Shown here in pieces: positions 8,720 to 17,204 of a stretch of DNA of 36,346 nt (within the stretch, counting starts at the first letter, position 1; each line of letters opens with the position of its first letter). The notes under the pieces were generated by a model, which was not told the origin of the DNA, did no database searches, and was given only the letters and a program-made list of their open reading frames with translations. Made by a program: the position numbers and the translations under genes. Location of the stretch: contig CAICTM010001135.1 of NCBI GenBank assembly GCA_903772945.1, forward strand, positions 1-36,346, given 5' to 3'. This stretch comes from Seminavis robusta (Eukaryota > Bacillariophyta > Bacillariophyceae > Naviculales > Naviculaceae).

Positions 8720-10645
8720 TTAACGTGTTGACTTCCTTGCTCGTTTGGCCCGTCTTCCCCCCTCTGAAGCGGGCATTGGTATGACCAATTCCATATCTCT
8801 TACAGTCACCTTTTCTTTACCCAGAGCTAGCAACAAGGAAGAACCTTGCACAAGTCTCTTGGATCGTGGTTTGGAAAAGAATCGCAGGTTGTTCTCTGTC
8901 ATGGCTTGCCCAAGGTTGTTGTTGCCGTCGCTGCTAGCTTCCGAAAACAGGCGGTCCAGTACCCGTTTCCGAACCAAATGACTCAATTGAGCAAAGAGCT
9001 TTCCAATCGAGTATTTGTGATTGGCTGTGAGAATCTCACAAAAGGATTTGCCGCCACAGCGCTCTTCCCAGACCATGAGGGAATCGTAAAAGGCAATCAA
9101 CCAAGTACCGGTAGCAACGGCATGATCCTCAAAGCACCAAATGCGAGGCTGATTGTTGGACGACAAGACGTCGTTCATAATTAGCATGGCAGTCATGGTT
9201 GTTTGTTTCATCAGTTGCATGTCATACACAAACTGACTCGCCACGCGAGTGGCTTCGGAGTACAGGCGAACCGCTTCGGCGAGCCGGTATTCCTGCGTGG
9301 CGTCGAACTGATAGAAACTTGTTTTGTTGTCGCCATTGGGGTCACCGTCGTTGTTGCTGCTGGCAGTGTCATTGGATGTGGTTGTTTCCTCCCACACAGA
9401 GTCTTTGTGATAGTGACCAGCGCAAAAGTACGGGTAGGCCTGCGAATCTCCATATTGATTCCTGGCAACGGAAATCGCCTCGAGGTACAAGTTTTCCACG
9501 GCCATGACCTTGATTCCCATGCCGGTAGCATCGACCCAATCCAATCCCCGTGAGGTGCTCCGGTGATCTTCGCATTCTGCCAATTCGAGAGTTGCAAACG
9601 GAAACGATCCCAAATGCCCCTGATCTTTGAGTATCCATAGGAACTCTCGTTTGAGATCCATGAGAGGACCACTGGCAAAGTATTCCGTGTTGATTGTCAT
9701 GGTATTACTGGTCCTCGTGACAATGCTGCAATTGATATTTCCCACCAGCGCTGCCAACACCATGGGGATGGTCCGGCATATCACAGCGTGATTTCTCATG
9801 TACAACCAGCAATTTTCTGGCGTAACTGTATAGGGCAATGTCTTGTTTTTGTTGGCTTTTTTCAATGCATCCGCGACATCCAAACCCCTGGTTTTCTGTA
9901 CATCTTTGGTGTTGCCGGCCAGTGCAATCTCACACGTTCCCAGTTGTTCTTGCTCTTGCTGCTGCTGCGAAGTTGTTGTTGTTGTGAGACAATGGCTTTC
10001 GTAGGCATGATCTTCACTGAGTGTCAAGAAACTGGTAGATGGTGCGTCCTGGAGTACAATTTGCAAGGCCGCAATGGTGACCACGGCAGCTCCCAAGCAA
10101 TCCAGTGATCTCTTGTCAATCGCTCCCCGAAAACAAACGTACAAGCTATTGGCATGCAGTTCATCACGTGCATCTCTGCTCTTCCCATGAGCCTTTTTCC
10201 AAATGGCATTCGAGACGGCTCGAACCGCCTCACGATGTGCTTGCCCTTGACAGTCGTTTTGGAGTTGCTCGCAAAACGGAACAAATTCGGTGTGAACCAG
10301 ACGTCGTAGAGCATCGAGTGGTACGGGGTAGATACCATGACGCTTGGAGGGGTCCTTGTGTGTAGTCAAGGCTTCACAGTATCCACAAACAGTACTCCAG
10401 ACAGCCACGACAGTAGTAGCATTTTCATTGGCTTCCTTGACGTCTGCGCCAAAGGCAGACTTGAGCTCTTCTAAAGAATGAATCAAGCGATCATTGGGTT
10501 GATGCTCCAAGGATTGCCAATGAGGCGACGCTTGAGGCTCTGCAGTGGGTTCATCGTAGCGTACCCGCTTCTGACGCTTCTGCTTGGAAGTACTGTTGGT
10601 GCTACTGCTGGAAGGAGTGCTGCTGTCGCCGCCTTTGGATGCCAT
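8720..10645 (-). CDS. Menin-like protein
   Basis: An intron-less frame of 641 codons from the ATG at 10645 to the TAA at 8720; it stays open a little upstream, but no earlier ATG was seen. Several blocks align in order with animal menin: VSNAIW, then a helix ending in AALQIV, LTLSEDHA (menin LALSEDHA), CWLYMRNH (menin SWLYLKGS), an EFLWILKDQGHLGSFPFA helix pair (menin LLWLLYDLGHLERYPMA), YPYFCAGHYH (menin YPYMYLAGYH) and FYDSLMVWEE (menin FYDGICKWEE). An Asn/Asp/Thr-rich insert splits the TPR-like part. The C-terminus is basic (RRAKRARKSTR), a plausible nuclear signal, as is the basic N-terminal KQKRQKR. In animals menin is a nuclear scaffold that tethers MLL/KMT2 methyltransferase complexes and transcription factors. 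The partners here are unknown. The match is from memory of the family, not a search. Confidence 0.82.
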   Translation of the reverse strand: MASKGGDSSTPSSSSTNSTSKQKRQKRVRYDEPTAEPQASPHWQSLEHQPNDRLIHSLEELKSAFGADVKEANENATTVVAVWSTVCGYCEALTTHKDPSKRHGIYPVPLDALRRLVHTEFVPFCEQLQNDCQGQAHREAVRAVSNAIWKKAHGKSRDARDELHANSLYVCFRGAIDKRSLDCLGAAVVTIAALQIVLQDAPSTSFLTLSEDHAYESHCLTTTTTSQQQQEQEQLGTCEIALAGNTKDVQKTRGLDVADALKKANKNKTLPYTVTPENCWLYMRNHAVICRTIPMVLAALVGNINCSIVTRTSNTMTINTEYFASGPLMDLKREFLWILKDQGHLGSFPFATLELAECEDHRSTSRGLDWVDATGMGIKVMAVENLYLEAISVARNQYGDSQAYPYFCAGHYHKDSVWEETTTSNDTASSNNDGDPNGDNKTSFYQFDATQEYRLAEAVRLYSEATRVASQFVYDMQLMKQTTMTAMLIMNDVLSSNNQPRIWCFEDHAVATGTWLIAFYDSLMVWEERCGGKSFCEILTANHKYSIGKLFAQLSHLVRKRVLDRLFSEASSDGNNNLGQAMTENNLRFFSKPRSKRLVQGSSLLLALGKEKVTVRDMELVIPMPASEGGRRAKRARKSTR

Positions 10646-10696
10646 CTTGACCCCTTGCAAAAAGTAAGATTGTGGGCTTTGCTCGGATTGCTCCAA

Positions 10697-11365
10697 GAAA
10701 AGATCTGGTATCTGGTTCCCTTGAAGTTTTAAGCCAACAAGAAGGCTAGAAACTTGGTAAAGTTGTGCGAATGATCAATCGAATCCAACCATCATCACAC
10801 TTCCATCCATCCCTCTGTGCATACTAGTACCGGTACTTGCGCCAAGATTCTTTTACAACACCTTTGCTTCTGTCTCTGCCAACAAAACTCACTTCTCATA
10901 TTCTCAAATGATGTTCTTCATGCTGACCCGCATCTCTGTTGCGCTTGTGAAACCCGCAAAGTCAACCCCTTTGGCCCACTAGTCTAATGGTCCTCAATTT
11001 TTTGCTCCTGATTCCTAGAGTCGAGTCTCGACTCTTCTTCGCTTTTAAGCCTGGCCCTAGCTAGTACCGTAGCCAGCTGGCTTCCGTAGATAATCCACCT
11101 CGACTACTATAAACCCCCTTCATCAGAACTACAGTAGCTAGCTAGCGAGATAGTACTCGAGTTTTCTGTAAAGAAATGAACTATGCAGTAGGGTGTATTG
11201 GAAGTTGCCGATTCAATCGGGAAACTGAAATTGCGAGGAATTAGATTTTGATCTTTATTACTATAGTTAGGAGAGTACGAAACTACAATCCAGAGGAACA
11301 GCGGTGACACCCGAGCTGGTTCCCATCAGGTCCATCAAATATCAGGACTCCACGGCTTGATTTTT
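10697..11365. other. Intergenic, upstream of the menin-like gene, no gene seen
   Basis: Likely holds the promoter of the minus-strand menin-like gene, but I see no clear core-promoter motif. CTAGCTAG-type runs occur near 11055 and 11142. An RNA-polymerase-III-like A box and B box lie at 10980-10990 and about 11019-11028, but they do not fold as a tRNA (see rejected items). Confidence 0.4.
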
Positions 11366-11487
11366 CGGGGGTATGGTTGTTTGGTTGGATGGATGATTGT
11401 TTGGTAGTCGGTGGATTGGTTGGTTGGATGGATGGTTAGTTGGATCGTTGGTGGGCGGATTAAAAGGTGGGTTGGTGGGTGGATTAA
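11366..11487. repeat. Simple repeats of TGG/GGAT/GGTT type
   Basis: Low-complexity stretch dominated by TTGG, GGAT and GGTGGG units on the + strand. A similar block lies at about 12349-12460. Confidence 0.75.
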
Positions 11488-11501
11488 AAGAGACACCTAC
11501 A

Positions 11502-11664
11502 CGCATGGGTCCGGAGCCTTGCTAGAACAGTGGTTGAGGTAGTATGAGTGTTGGTTGGTCCCTGCTCCTCACCGGGGAAGAAAAAGAAGAAAAGTGAGGA
11601 GCAGGGACCAACCAAGACTCATACTACCTCAACCACTGTTCTAGCAAGGCTCCAGCCCCATGCG
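11502..11664. repeat. Inverted repeat: 71-bp arms, 21-nt loop
   Basis: Arms 11502-11572 and 11594-11664 are near-perfect reverse complements, mismatching at only about four to five positions, mostly near the outer end. The loop is A/G-rich. A transcript would fold into a long hairpin. No transposase, TSD or known family is recognisable. Confidence 0.9.
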
Positions 11665-11666
11665 AG

Positions 11667-11843
11667 GGACCTTCCCAATACTATTGTGAGGCCAGAATGA
11701 CAACTTCCTGCTCGTGCAACTTCCTGTCTGGGGCAGGGGACCTGGGGCGACCTGGGGCGGGGATCCAGATCCCCACCCCCGGATAGGAAGTGGCACGAGC
11801 GAGGAAGCTGTCATTCTGGCATCACAATAGTATTGGAAGGTCC
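11667..11843. repeat. Second inverted repeat: about 62-bp arms
   Basis: Arms 11667-11728 and 11782-11843 are reverse complements with a few mismatches and single-base indels. The G/C-rich loop itself contains a smaller palindrome (GGGGATCCAGATCCCC, about 11758-11773). It starts two bases after the first inverted repeat ends and is unrelated to it in sequence. Confidence 0.88.
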
Positions 11844-11968
11844 TTACATTTGAAGATGAAGTCGTCGTGCTGGTAGGAAGAGAGCCCATGCGATTCCGAG
11901 CCCGTCCGAAGAAGTCCAACACATCGCGATGATGCCGTAGCATGATGCCTGCCCGGCCGTAGAGAATG

Positions 11969-12046
11969 GAAGATAGCGAAGATCTTGACCAGAGCGAACC
12001 ACCAAAGGAAGATAGCATAGATCTTGACCAGAGCGAACCACCGAAG
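11969..12046. repeat. Tandem duplication, 2 x 39 bp
   Basis: Units 11969-12007 and 12008-12046 each read GAAGATAGC..AGATCTTGACC..; they differ at about three positions. The region around it is not convincingly coding. Confidence 0.9.
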
Positions 12047-12300
12047 GAATGGAGCAACCGATACTTGAAGATAACTCCAACATGCCAACCGTAGATGATG
12101 AGGAACACGAAGCCATCACACGAAAAAGAAGTGCCCTTGCATCGCACAGACCGAAAGACAGAGGAAAGCTGAGGAACCAAGGTTGCATTCGAAGGAATTT
12201 GTCCAACTGCATCGAGATCGATCCTGCAAGAATAGATATAGAGAGCAGAAACAGAGTCAGACTTGAGGTAGAGAATTGAATGAGTTCCACGCCACCGACC

Positions 12301-12510
12301 TCTGGTGTCAAAACAAAGAATAGTACACATTCGCTCGCAATCGAAGTGGATGGATGGATGGATGGATGGACCGTTGGTTGGTTGGATTGTAAGTGGGTGG
12401 TAGGGAAAAGGGTAGATGGTTGGTTGGTTGGTTGCGTCACATTGGGTGGGTGGGTGGCGTGGGTTCGTCATGAGCGAATGTGTACTGTCCTTCGTTGTGT
12501 AGACACCACA
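12301..12510. repeat. Third inverted repeat around GGAT/GGTT repeats
   Basis: Arms 12301-12336 and 12472-12510 share GTACACATTCGCTC and, less exactly, GGTGTC...ACAA..GAA. The 135-nt interior holds GGAT, GGTT and GGTG runs (12349-12460). The arms differ by small indels. Confidence 0.65.
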
Positions 12511-12893
12511 GGAGCGGGGACAACGAGCGAACAACCAAGGACTTACCATTGTCAAAGATTCGAGAGGGAGCAAAAGAGCAAAAGAGCAAAAGACGAGACG
12601 TCAGAGGAAATTGCATGGGTTGAGTATAATGAGAGCTTGCTGGTTTTGAGGCACCCACTCGACTCCCTGTTTCCTTTCAGCTACCGGTATAGCTTTTGAA
12701 ATCAAAATCAAATCAAATCAAAATAGTGGGTTCAGCGATAGCTTTTGATACTGTACCAAAATAGGGATCCAGTATCAAAATTATTGTAGGAAACGCCGTG
12801 TTTGAAGTGGCAAGCAAAGTTTCAAAATGAAAGTGACGCCATGACGCCATGGTCGTTGCTTTACCGAAGAATAAAAAGTCTTTAGGCTGTGCT
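12511..12893. other. Intergenic, no gene seen
   Basis: Contains short direct repeats (GAGCAAAA x3 near 12567-12592 and AAATCAAAATCAAATC-like runs near 12700-12720). No supported gene or RNA. Confidence 0.4.
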
Positions 12894-13010
12894 TGTTAGA
12901 AAGGTATTTTCGTATGACGGACAGACGACTCGGGATCCACAATCACGGTTCGTGATTGGGGATGTGTGACTCGAATCAGATGGTTATCCGATCATCATCA
13001 GATGGCCAGG
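12894..13010 (+). repeat. Inverted copy of the copia LTR start
   Basis: Reverse-complement match, almost perfect over 117 bp, to 16068-16184. It includes the hairpin CAATCACG-GTT-CGTGATTG, present in both copies. The match stops abruptly after GATGGCCAGG at 13010. Confidence 0.9.
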
Positions 13011-13673
13011 AGTGTGAACACTCCTGCAAAGTTCAAACGCACTTGCCAATAGTTTTGCCCGATCTTCTGCCCATCCAGGTCCGTCCTTGGTAACTGACCC
13101 AACATAAACATCAAAAGCCCTTCCCACTTTCGTTCGCGGGCTCGCGCCTAGAATAGTTTGAGGGATGAGCTCGTTTCTGATCCTACCAGTCGCCTGGACT
13201 GTGTCGTCCACTCCCAACAAGCATATGTCAGCAGCTCGCCCATTGGCTTTGGCGACGCTGTTGTTCACGGTAAATGCGATCGGCTGCGACCCTTGGGATA
13301 CCATAGTTCCGTAGGATAGAGTTCGCACTCGAAAATCTTCCTCTCCGAGCATCATACTCTGGGGTAATCCTTCCTTCTGCAGGTGTTTGTTGCCTCGTTG
13401 CGCCATGCTTCTGCTTGTCTGCTCACGAGCACGCTGACCAGAATCAAGCGCTTCCACCGTACAATCACTGGCCATGGGTTGTGCGAATCCGCTTCTCCCA
13501 ATAGTGGCATATCCACGTGCACCTTCCAATCCCGATTGTATTGAGCCTGTGCGACCATCTCCGTTACATACTTCACTTCTACTTCGGGAATGCTGAATGC
13601 CGTAACCCGAACATCCTGCGTTTCCTGTTCCTTCGCCGACGTTTTGTCCGCGCTTTATCTTGCACGTTAACAT
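12984..13673 (-). CDS. Unidentified ORF inside the copia-like derivative
   Basis: A 229-codon frame from the ATG at 13673. I do not recognise the product and see no catalytic motif of copia pol. The last 9 codons run into the inverted LTR tip (12984-13010), so the stop may have been supplied by the rearrangement. Residues about 125-215 have protein-like hydrophobic patterning (e.g. AFTVNNSVAKANGRAADICL), while the first part is Gly/Arg/Gln-rich and may be a frame-shifted reading. Overlapping frames at 13352-13576 and 13579-13917 (-) look equally protein-like in places, suggesting one longer gene broken by indels. Confidence 0.35.
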   Translation of the reverse strand: MLTCKIKRGQNVGEGTGNAGCSGYGIQHSRSRSEVCNGDGRTGSIQSGLEGARGYATIGRSGFAQPMASDCTVEALDSGQRAREQTSRSMAQRGNKHLQKEGLPQSMMLGEEDFRVRTLSYGTMVSQGSQPIAFTVNNSVAKANGRAADICLLGVDDTVQATGRIRNELIPQTILGASPRTKVGRAFDVYVGSVTKDGPGWAEDRAKLLASAFELCRSVHTPGHLMMIG

Positions 13674-14473
13674 AGCCCCTGCGATAATTGTCGTGTCTTG
13701 GAGTCCAATCGCGAAAGAGCAACAAACTGCTGACCCAACCTAGCACTCGCCTGGAGCTCCACGAGATGGGGTTGTTCTGTATCTCGTATGGCATCATCTC
13801 AGCAACCATCTGAACTGTTCGAAGTCTTCCGACCAGTTGCTTCATCTCTGGCTCGAGTGCCCTTCCCATAGTGCTCGTGGGATTAGTTGACATGCTTCTT
13901 CCGCGATCCTCCTCCACTGTATACCCCTATGTGTGAACGTCCAATTCCCATCCTTCGGTTGCTCGGTTTCATGGGATGTCGGTTGCTCAATGGGATTGGA
14001 TGTTTGCTGATCTTCATCATGTGTCGACTCCAACCTCGGTACAGCTGTGCCTCTAGCACGTTCCGGGCAACTTGGATCTGTTCGACATCTTTTACTTCTT
14101 CGTCGTCTTCGCTCAAACAGCTGTAGTAGTTGTCGTCTTCGTAGATTGTGGGCGAATTTGTCGTTCGTTGTTTCTCCTCCTTCTCAGAAACTTCTTTGTT
14201 GTAGCCGTTTTGCTTTAAATCGTGGAGTGTTTCGCTGTCGGAATCTGCCCTGCTCTCTGTTTCGCAGGACAGATAGGTAACGTCTGGGTTCTTGTTGTAT
14301 GTGACTGATTCTTCTTTAGTCAGTCGTTGTTGTTTTCTTGGAGAGATTTAGGGCGTCCATCGCCTCATAAGTTAATTGCTCCAAGCTTTCTCCATCTTCA
14401 TCCACGTCATCTCCGCTTTCAAAATCGTCCCAGAATGCGTCCCATTCTTTGCCTTCATATTCCGATGCTTCTT

Positions 14474-15593
14474 CTACTCCTCCTGTTCATCGTCTGACAA
14501 CTCTACTCCTCGGCATGGCATGCATATTTCATCGCTCATCGTCATGAATGCCATCTCTTCCGTTGTTCTTGTGCTGTGTTCGCTCCTTCTACATTTCGTT
14601 GTTCCGCTTTGAGTTTTAGGCAATCCGATTTCCTGTGCCAATCTTTCCACAGTGGAAGCACTTTCCGCTGAACTTCTTCTTTCCTTGAAATCCGCTACTG
14701 CTCCCATTGTTCCTGTTGAATTTACCGTTTGACTTTCCTTGGTACCTTTTGTCCGTAGCTTCTTCCGTTCGAGCCTTTCTTGTCTGGGCAGTCTTGTTGT
14801 TTGTGTCCGATCTTCCCACAGTTCCTGCATCTGCCCTTAAATTGTTTTCCTCCAATCATGAAAGCTGTTTCGCCATTGTGGTCTGTCGACTTGTTCGTGC
14901 TTTAATCTCATCGTAGATTTCGCATAAGTCATCCACCACACCCTTTACCGTTATTCCATGTCCTGTTGTCTTGATCCTTCGCAGAACATTCTTCTTCACT
15001 TCATGATACACTCCGAGTTCTCCTTCCTTCTCGGCATCTTCTCGAGAAGGTCCTTGATGTACTCTTCGTCCGATATCTTGAACCCATCCTTCGCATAGCT
15101 TCTTGCGTTTCACGTCGAGTCCAATCTCGAACTTCTTTGGTTTTCCTTGATGTCCATCTTTATCGCGTAGTATTCCGTTCGTCGAGCTGCTACCTCACCA
15201 CTGTCTTCAGCATCGTAGAGGTCCAGCATGGACTCCACATGCCCTTGAATTTCCAGCAGCATGGTCAGTCGTTTGGTGTGAGGCCAGTAGGTCGAAGGCG
15301 ACTTGCCCTTCGATGGTCTCCACATTGATCGAATCCAGCAGTATTCCAGCAGCCTTGCTGTTCTTCTTCTGCAGACTTTCGATCTTTTCTACTTCGTCGT
15401 CCGACAACTTGCCCGTACCTGTAGGGTTTTCCCAGTTGTCCGGTTTGATCTCCGTAGAGTCCTTCATCAGTTCTACGTACCCATACTTCGATAAATGGGC
15501 CATCATCTTGACCTTGTAGAACCTGAATTTCTCATCTTTCCCATCGAAGATGGGATACTTGCTCGACGATGATACCTCTACCTCCGTAGACAT
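14474..15593 (-). pseudogene. Ty1/copia-type gag with two zinc knuckles, frameshifted
   Basis: An ATG at 15593 starts a gag N-terminus (about 15593-15270) with KYPIFDGKDEKFRFYKVKM, typical of copia gag (target motif F-D-G-x-N/D). After a frameshift near 15290 it continues through a helical region (SDEEYIKDLL-like, YHEVKKNVLRRI, LCEIYDEIKA) down to about 14860. A first CCHC knuckle reads CRNCGKIGHKQQDC (about 14830-14789). A second (CFHCGKIG..., about 14663-14625) is broken by a one-base deletion before its His. The tail is acidic (ELSDDEQEE, to 14474). At least three frame changes are needed, so it is inactive. Confidence 0.75.
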
Positions 15594-15678
15594 CTTACTT
15601 ACTTCTCAATTCTTCTCTTTTCTGTTTGACAACCTGGATCCAAGCTCACTCTTTCCTGATAGCTATCGTTTTAAAACG

Positions 15679-16184
15679 TGTTGAAAAGGTGTGAACTTGA
15701 ACGCACAATTTCTCTAATTAATCAATATCCTTCCAGCTCACTGTCTAGTAGACTGGCTATTTGTTCGTTTTCTCTTTCTCTCTCGTTCAGATTGTGAGCT
15801 CTACAACTGAGCTCCGATATGCATACATATACCAGGATCTTTCGATCCTCTGTTTCTCGAGTTTCATCGCAGATAGATCTCGTCGATCTATCTTCCTGAA
15901 GTGCATGGTTGGCCCTGGAGGGCTTTCCACTTTACTAAACCTATGGACCTTCATCCGTCCATTCATTTGTTCCATCCCGTCGCTCCTTGCATTCATCTCT
16001 TCGACCTAACTTTCCTAACCTTTGTAGTTGCATCATCTAGACGACCATTGTCCTCGTTCCTTGTACACCTGGCCATCTGATGATGATCGGATAACCATCT
16101 GATTTGAGTCACACATCCCCAATCACGAACCGTGATTGTGGATCCCGAGTCGTCTGTCCGTCATACGAAAATACCTTTCTAACA
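15679..16184 (-). repeat. 5' LTR of the copia-like derivative (minus strand)
   Basis: On the minus strand it begins TGTTAGAAAGG at 16184. The end, near TTCAACA at about 15679, is inferred from the TG...CA rule. A TAGCTATCAGGA segment just inside (about 15667-15656) may be a decayed primer-binding site, since copia elements often use TGGTATCAGA. The exact 3' boundary is uncertain because no second same-orientation copy exists here. Confidence 0.6.
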
Positions 16185-16793
16185 CACGCCGCGGCGCCGT
16201 TTCGTTGACACGGTTACAACCGCGATCCCCGAAGCAGATCTTTGACGCCAAAGAGAATAGATCACAGATCCTTCTTGCTGGGTACACTGGTGCTGATCAA
16301 CCTCCCCGCTCTGATGGTCTCCCAAGCTTTGCTCAAGGTGGACGAGAGAACTGGTGTTGTGGGTTGGACGTGGACTGGTCCATAGCTCAGGCTGTCGTCG
16401 GCAACCAGCAATGTTTTTCTGCCACACATAGTACGGGCAAATGCAACCCAACCCTCCCTGTGATGCTGCTTGCATCCTTCTATAAAAAGAAGAAACCATG
16501 TAATATCTAAACATACCGTGGCTAATATTTATGATTTATTCTATAAACTAATGAATGGTTGGCATAGTGCGGGCGCGCAATTGGTTCGCTGCATCCCCCT
16601 CCAACCCATGTAGTAAGGGTATCCAAACTCTTCTTTTCTCTCTTCTTCTTCAACGTTTGTTGTACTGTACATGATCTCAAGCCCACAGAGTGTTGTATCT
16701 TTGCCCGTGATCTAATCCTGTTTTCTATGATTCCAAATCTTCTATGCTGGTTTGCTGGCTAGCTAGCGCTTAGGCCGTTGTCGTCTTCCAGTC
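16185..16793. other. Intergenic, no gene seen
   Basis: Between the copia-like unit and the small membrane-protein gene. Open frames here have no recognisable domain. TATAAAAAG at about 16481 and AT-rich DNA around 16500-16555 are the only notable composition changes. Confidence 0.4.
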
Positions 16794-17204
16794 TTAGACG
16801 TCATCTGGTCCAGACACCAAGCTGACAAACAAGGCAATGGCGCCAAAGATAACATCCACAATGAAAGTGGCAGCGGATCCATTGTCGCTGTTTTCAATGC
16901 TCTGGATGATTCCGCTGTTAAACGAGAGACCCAACAGCATTCCAAGGGTAGCGAAACTGGCCAATGTCCCCAACAGAGCAAGGTCGACTGAATCCTTGTG
17001 CACTGCGGTTTCCTGATCCGTAGTTTTAACAACTGTTTCTTGGATGGCGGCAAGTCCCGGATTATCTTCCATGATCTCTACAGTCGACGCGAGATGGGTT
17101 CTCTTCAACGAAATCTTGTTTGTTGGCTGCACGCTAAACGAGCTAACATCACTGCACAAGCAAACGGCAAGGAAGGCAACAAGGAGACAGTTTCGGTGGA
17201 CCAT
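16794..17204 (-). CDS. Small plastid-targeted membrane protein, unknown function
   Basis: 136 residues from a clear ATG. Residues 4-22 form a hydrophobic signal peptide, and the likely cut is before Phe23 (VSS/FSVQP). That matches the ASAFAP-type motif whose Phe directs import into secondary plastids of diatoms. A Ser/Thr/Lys-rich transit-like stretch follows (24-42). Two hydrophobic helices (about 74-95 and 112-131) would span a plastid membrane, with a short charged link between them and an acidic end (PDDV). Other features: no introns, no Cys pattern, no known family recognised. The localisation is inferred from the motif; the function is unknown. Confidence 0.75.
   Translation of the reverse strand: MVHRNCLLVAFLAVCLCSDVSSFSVQPTNKISLKRTHLASTVEIMEDNPGLAAIQETVVKTTDQETAVHKDSVDLALLGTLASFATLGMLLGLSFNSGIIQSIENSDNGSAATFIVDVIFGAIALFVSLVSGPDDV

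Larger units (their letters stand above)
12894..16184 (-). mobile_element. Ty1/copia-like derivative with 117-bp inverted ends
   Basis: A minus-strand unit with, in its own order, an LTR (16184 down to about 15679), a leader, copia-type gag with CCHC knuckles, and a further unidentified coding stretch. It ends in a 117-bp copy of the LTR start in the opposite orientation (12894-13010). Both ends begin TGTTAGAAAGG. A normal 3' LTR in the same orientation is missing, and I recognise no integrase, reverse transcriptase or RNase H. Flanking bases (GTGCT left, CACGC right) show no target duplication. This looks like a rearranged, non-autonomous element. Confidence 0.7.

Noticed and set aside
9199..9678. 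Several 80-155-codon frames overlapping the menin-like gene
   Set aside because: They are other-frame readings of a well-supported coding region and show no independent motif.
10973..11041. tRNA-like stretch with A box (TAGTCTAATGG) and B-box-like GTCGAGTCTC
   Set aside because: A T-arm-like stem GAGTC/GACTC forms, but the proposed acceptor strands (GGCCCAC and TTCTTCG) do not pair and no sound D or anticodon stem was found. It may be a tRNA-derived fragment or chance.
11641..12573. 310-codon open frame on the minus strand
   Set aside because: It crosses the arm of one inverted repeat, all of another, the 39-bp tandem duplication and GGAT repeats; the composition is Ser/Arg/Pro-rich and no motif is present. 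The frame is most likely open by chance.
15136..15519. Plus-strand frames opposite the copia gag
   Set aside because: These are antisense shadows of the gag sequence, with no protein-like features of their own.
16179..16514. 111-codon minus-strand frame next to the copia-like unit
   Set aside because: Cys/Gln/Ser-rich with no pol or gag motif, and it overlaps the end of the LTR.
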